NCBI GenBank assembly: GCA_013203465.1
Contig: JABMNR010000200.1
Location: forward strand, 19,081-83,080
Reading direction: 5' to 3'
DNA from: Alphaproteobacteria bacterium
GTDB lineage: Bacteria > Pseudomonadota > Alphaproteobacteria > Thalassobaculales > Thalassobaculaceae
Length of the DNA: 64,000 bases
The notes below the pieces were generated by a model, which ran no database searches, was not told where the DNA came from, and saw only the letters and a list, made by a program, of their open reading frames with translations. The translations under genes and the position numbers were made by a program. Shown here in pieces: positions 61,361 through 64,000 of this stretch; position 1 is the stretch's first letter, and every line of letters starts with the position of its first letter.

Positions 61361-62459
61361 ACAATGCCACCGCCCCGCCCTGGTGCAGCGCGCCGAGCCA
61401 GACCGGCACCACCGCCAGCAGCGTCCAGATACCAAGCCCGACCTGCGCTAGCACCATGACCCCCAGCAAAGCCAGCGGCGGGCGCGCCGCTCCCGGCGCA
61501 TTCGGTCGCGCCCAGAGCACGAAGCCGAGGGTCAGCACCGCCGTTGCCACGGCGATCCAGCGGTGGTGGAACTGCACGGCGGGCACGTGCTCGAACACTG
61601 TGCGCCACCCGAGTTCCGGCGCCCAATACCCGGGCGGCACGAACCCGCCGTCCATCAGCGGGAAGCTGTTGTAGGCATAGCCGGCATCGGTGCCCGCGAC
61701 GAAGACGCCGGCGACGATGGTGAGAGCGATCGCGGCGAGGACATGGCTCGCGCCAACGTGGAGGGATTTGGCGGTCTTCTCCCTCTCCGCATCCCCGGCC
61801 GAAGAGCCGGGGTCCAGACGCGCGTTAAGACTGGATCCCGGTTCGCTACGCGTCCGGGAATGCGAGGAAGAAGATGAGGCTCGGTCGCGGGAAACCAAAC
61901 CCAGCGCCGTCCACAGCAGCAGGCCGAGAATCAGGAACGCCATCGAGAGGTGGACCGCCAGCCGGTAGGGACTGACCCGAGGCTCGTCGGCCAGACCGGA
62001 GGTCACCATCCACCAGCCGATCGCCCCTTGAGCCGCACCGAGCGCGAACAGCACCACGAGACGCGGCACCAGCGCCCGCTCAATCCGGCCTGTCAGAACA
62101 AACACCGCGAACGGCAGCGCGAACACCACGCCGATCAACCGGCCCCAGACCCGATGGGCATACTCCCAGAAGAAGATCGTCTTGAACGCCGGCAGATCCA
62201 TCCAAGAATTCACCCGCTGGAACTCCGGGCTCTTTTGGTACAGCGCGAACACCCGGTCCCATTCGGCGTCGCCGAGCGGCGGGATCCAGCCGATCAGCGG
62301 CCGCCACTCGACCATCGACAACCCGCTCTCGGTCAGCCGGGTAATGCCGCCGATCACGATCATCGCCGCCACCATGAAAGCCGAGGCGAACAGCCACGCG
62401 GCAACGGTGGGCCGGGCGCGGGCGGCTTTCGAGATGAGGGGACGTTCGGCATCGGTCAT
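61317..62459 (-). CDS. ctaA: Heme A synthase (CtaA), with an in-frame palindromic repeat
   Basis: CtaA oxidises heme O to heme A for cytochrome c oxidase. The 380-aa protein has eight membrane segments in two bundles. The heme-ligand histidines are in EYAHRVWGR, LAVHLSMAF, QFHHRWIAV and GALHQGG; MIVIGGITRLTESGLSMVEW is the N-terminal signature. Between the two bundles (about residues 198-225) a hydrophilic stretch SHSRTRSEPGSSLNARLDPG is encoded by a palindromic repeat, likely an insertion tolerated in a cytoplasmic loop. Confidence 0.93.
   Translation of the reverse strand: MTDAERPLISKAARARPTVAAWLFASAFMVAAMIVIGGITRLTESGLSMVEWRPLIGWIPPLGDAEWDRVFALYQKSPEFQRVNSWMDLPAFKTIFFWEYAHRVWGRLIGVVFALPFAVFVLTGRIERALVPRLVVLFALGAAQGAIGWWMVTSGLADEPRVSPYRLAVHLSMAFLILGLLLWTALGLVSRDRASSSSSHSRTRSEPGSSLNARLDPGSSAGDAEREKTAKSLHVGASHVLAAIALTIVAGVFVAGTDAGYAYNSFPLMDGGFVPPGYWAPELGWRTVFEHVPAVQFHHRWIAVATAVLTLGFVLWARPNAPGAARPPLALLGVMVLAQVGLGIWTLLAVVPVWLGALHQGGAVALFSLAVWTLFGLRRG
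61788..61866. repeat. Palindromic repeat element inside ctaA
   Basis: Two stem-loops flank a short spacer: ATCCCCGGC..GCCGGGGT, then TGGATCCCGG followed by GCGTCCGGGAATGCG. The ends CGCAT and ATGCG are complementary. It resembles the common alphaproteobacterial palindromic element built around CCGGG and GGATCC cores. Its length keeps the ctaA frame open. Confidence 0.75.
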
Positions 62460-62687
62460 GGGTGGGATATGACGCGGCCAGTGCGGCGGGTCAAATCAAC
62501 GGCCGGGTTACGGCGTGCGGCGTGGTGTCGCTTCGAGCCGGCAATCGCACTCTTGCCAACCCCGGCGAGCCGGATGTATACACCCGCCCGTCGGGGTGAT
62601 GCGGTCTCCCGGCAGCCCAAGGCCCTGGTGACGCGAGTCTCCCGGCCCAAGCACCGCTTGATACTCCCAATGCGAGGAGATCAAGCT

Positions 62688-63514
62688 ATGCGCCTTGGCT
62701 CAAAAACCATTTCTTGCGAACAGCTCATCAAACGCGTCGGCTCCGCCGACTATCTCGTCGTGGTCGACGTGCGCCGCCGCGCCGCTTTCGAGGCGGATGA
62801 CGTGACCCTGCCGGCCGCCCTGTGGCGCGACCATACGCGGGTCGAAAATTGGCTCGCCGATATGCCGATGGATCGGCCGGTGGTGGTTTATTGCGTGCAC
62901 GGCCATCAGGTCAGTCGAAGCGCCGTCTCCGCGCTGCGGCTGCACGGCGTCGACGCCTCGATTCTCGATGGCGGCATCGACGCCTACCGGGCGGCCGGTG
63001 GTCCTGTCGTCCGGCAATCGCCCGTTGCTCCGGCGGATGCCGCCGTCTCCAGCCGCTGGGTCACCCGCGAGCGGCCGAAAATCGATCGTGTTGCCTGTCC
63101 GTGGTTCATTCGCCGGTTCGTCGACGCGAGAGCCGAGATCCACTACGTCCATGCCGATTGGGTGATTGGCGTCGCCGAGGAACTCGGCGGCGTGCCGTTC
63201 GACGTGCCGGATGTCGATTTCACCCACGACGGCGACCGCTGCAGCTTTGATGCGTTTCTCGACCATTTTGGCGTCGACGATCCGAGCCTGCGGCAACTGG
63301 CCGAGATCGTGCGCGGCGCCGACACCGCCCGGCTTGATCTCGCGCCGCAAGCCGCCGGGTTGCTGGCCATGGCGTTGGGCATGTCCGCCGCCAACGCGGA
63401 TGATCACGCGACCATGGAAAAGGGCTTCGTGCTGTATGATGCACTCTACGCCTGGCTGCGTTTCGCCAGCGACGAAACCCACAACTGGCCGGTGGTCGCG
63501 GCGGGAGTCGCTCC

Positions 63515-63518
<4 letters not shown>
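62688..63518 (+). CDS. chrB: ChrB-like chromate resistance protein with N-terminal rhodanese domain
   Basis: The 276-aa product has a rhodanese-like domain (about 10-110, active-site Cys in VVVYCVHGHQVSRSA) followed by the ChrB C-terminal domain (about 128-270, WVTRERPKIDRVACPWFIRRFVDARAEIHYV). ChrB regulates or supports chromate efflux by ChrA, whose gene follows with a 4-bp overlap. The fusion suggests sulfur-linked redox sensing or chromate reduction. The start is set by a GAGGAG site 9 bp upstream of the ATG. Confidence 0.88.

Positions 63519-64000
<482 letters not shown>

Overview
The window is a GC-rich, gene-dense piece of an alphaproteobacterial chromosome, most likely from a flagellated member of the Rhodospirillales or a near relative. 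The assignment rests on several alphaproteobacterial hallmark genes: the cell-cycle factors RcdA (DUF1465) and TrcR (DUF1013), DUF1192, a TipF-like flagellar EAL protein, a class I lysyl-tRNA synthetase, a zinc-less bL31, and a 6S RNA lying between zapA and 5-formyl-THF cyclo-ligase. I see no prophage, insertion sequence, CRISPR array, tRNA or rRNA.

Layout. 1-6.3 kb (minus): yebC-ruvC-ruvA-ruvB-ybgC-tolQ-tolR, with tolR running off the left edge, preceded by a YmdB-type phosphoesterase and 5-FCL. 6.4-7.2 kb (minus): 6S RNA, zapA and a small coiled-coil gene behind one strong promoter. 7.4-13.6 kb (plus): carbon metabolism and housekeeping (tkt, gap, class I fructose-bisphosphate aldolase, thiE, efp, suhB); the pgk often found between gap and the aldolase is absent. 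13.7-17.7 kb (plus): an envelope trio of a Pro/Ala-rich OmpA-domain protein, a MotA/TolQ-like channel and a MotB-like protein with a very long coiled coil. 17.8-23.2 kb: rpmE, rcdA, an Hsp20 gene with a ROSE-like RNA thermometer, thioesterase, hydrolase, metY with a long leader, DUF1192 and trcR. 23.3-32.1 kb: acyl-CoA metabolism (SDR, PrpE, a second acyl-CoA ligase), YdcH followed by a structured RNA region, amidase, DUF2848 and an EamA transporter.

32.2-40.6 kb is a nonulosonic (pseudaminic) acid and glycosylation locus: a TPR-glycosyltransferase, PseI, PseG, a PseF/SpsF-like cytidylyltransferase, a pseudaminic-acid-associated methylase, a WbqC-like protein, a second methyltransferase and a UDP-galactopyranose-mutase-like flavoprotein. 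Together with TipF at 48-49.5 kb this suggests a flagellum with glycosylated flagellin. 40.7-53 kb holds a glutamine-synthetase-like enzyme, an RraA-like protein, a LysR/flavoprotein divergent pair, upp, rpmB, YbaK, Lrp, an RHH protein, a HAD hydrolase, tipF, pyrD, a stand-alone chemoreceptor tip domain, a branched-chain aminotransferase and DUF1028. 53-64 kb holds a low-GC acetyltransferase, class I LysRS, a cytochrome c, a LysE exporter, an adenylate cyclase, a DinG-like helicase, ctaA (with a palindromic repeat inserted in frame) and a rhodanese-ChrB/ChrA chromate pair cut by the right edge.

The most interesting points for follow-up are the ROSE-like thermometer on hsp20, the motor-like envelope trio, the palindromic repeat inside ctaA, the 67-bp palindrome shared by two gene ends, the structured region after ydcH, the metY leader and the single-hairpin MCP signalling protein.
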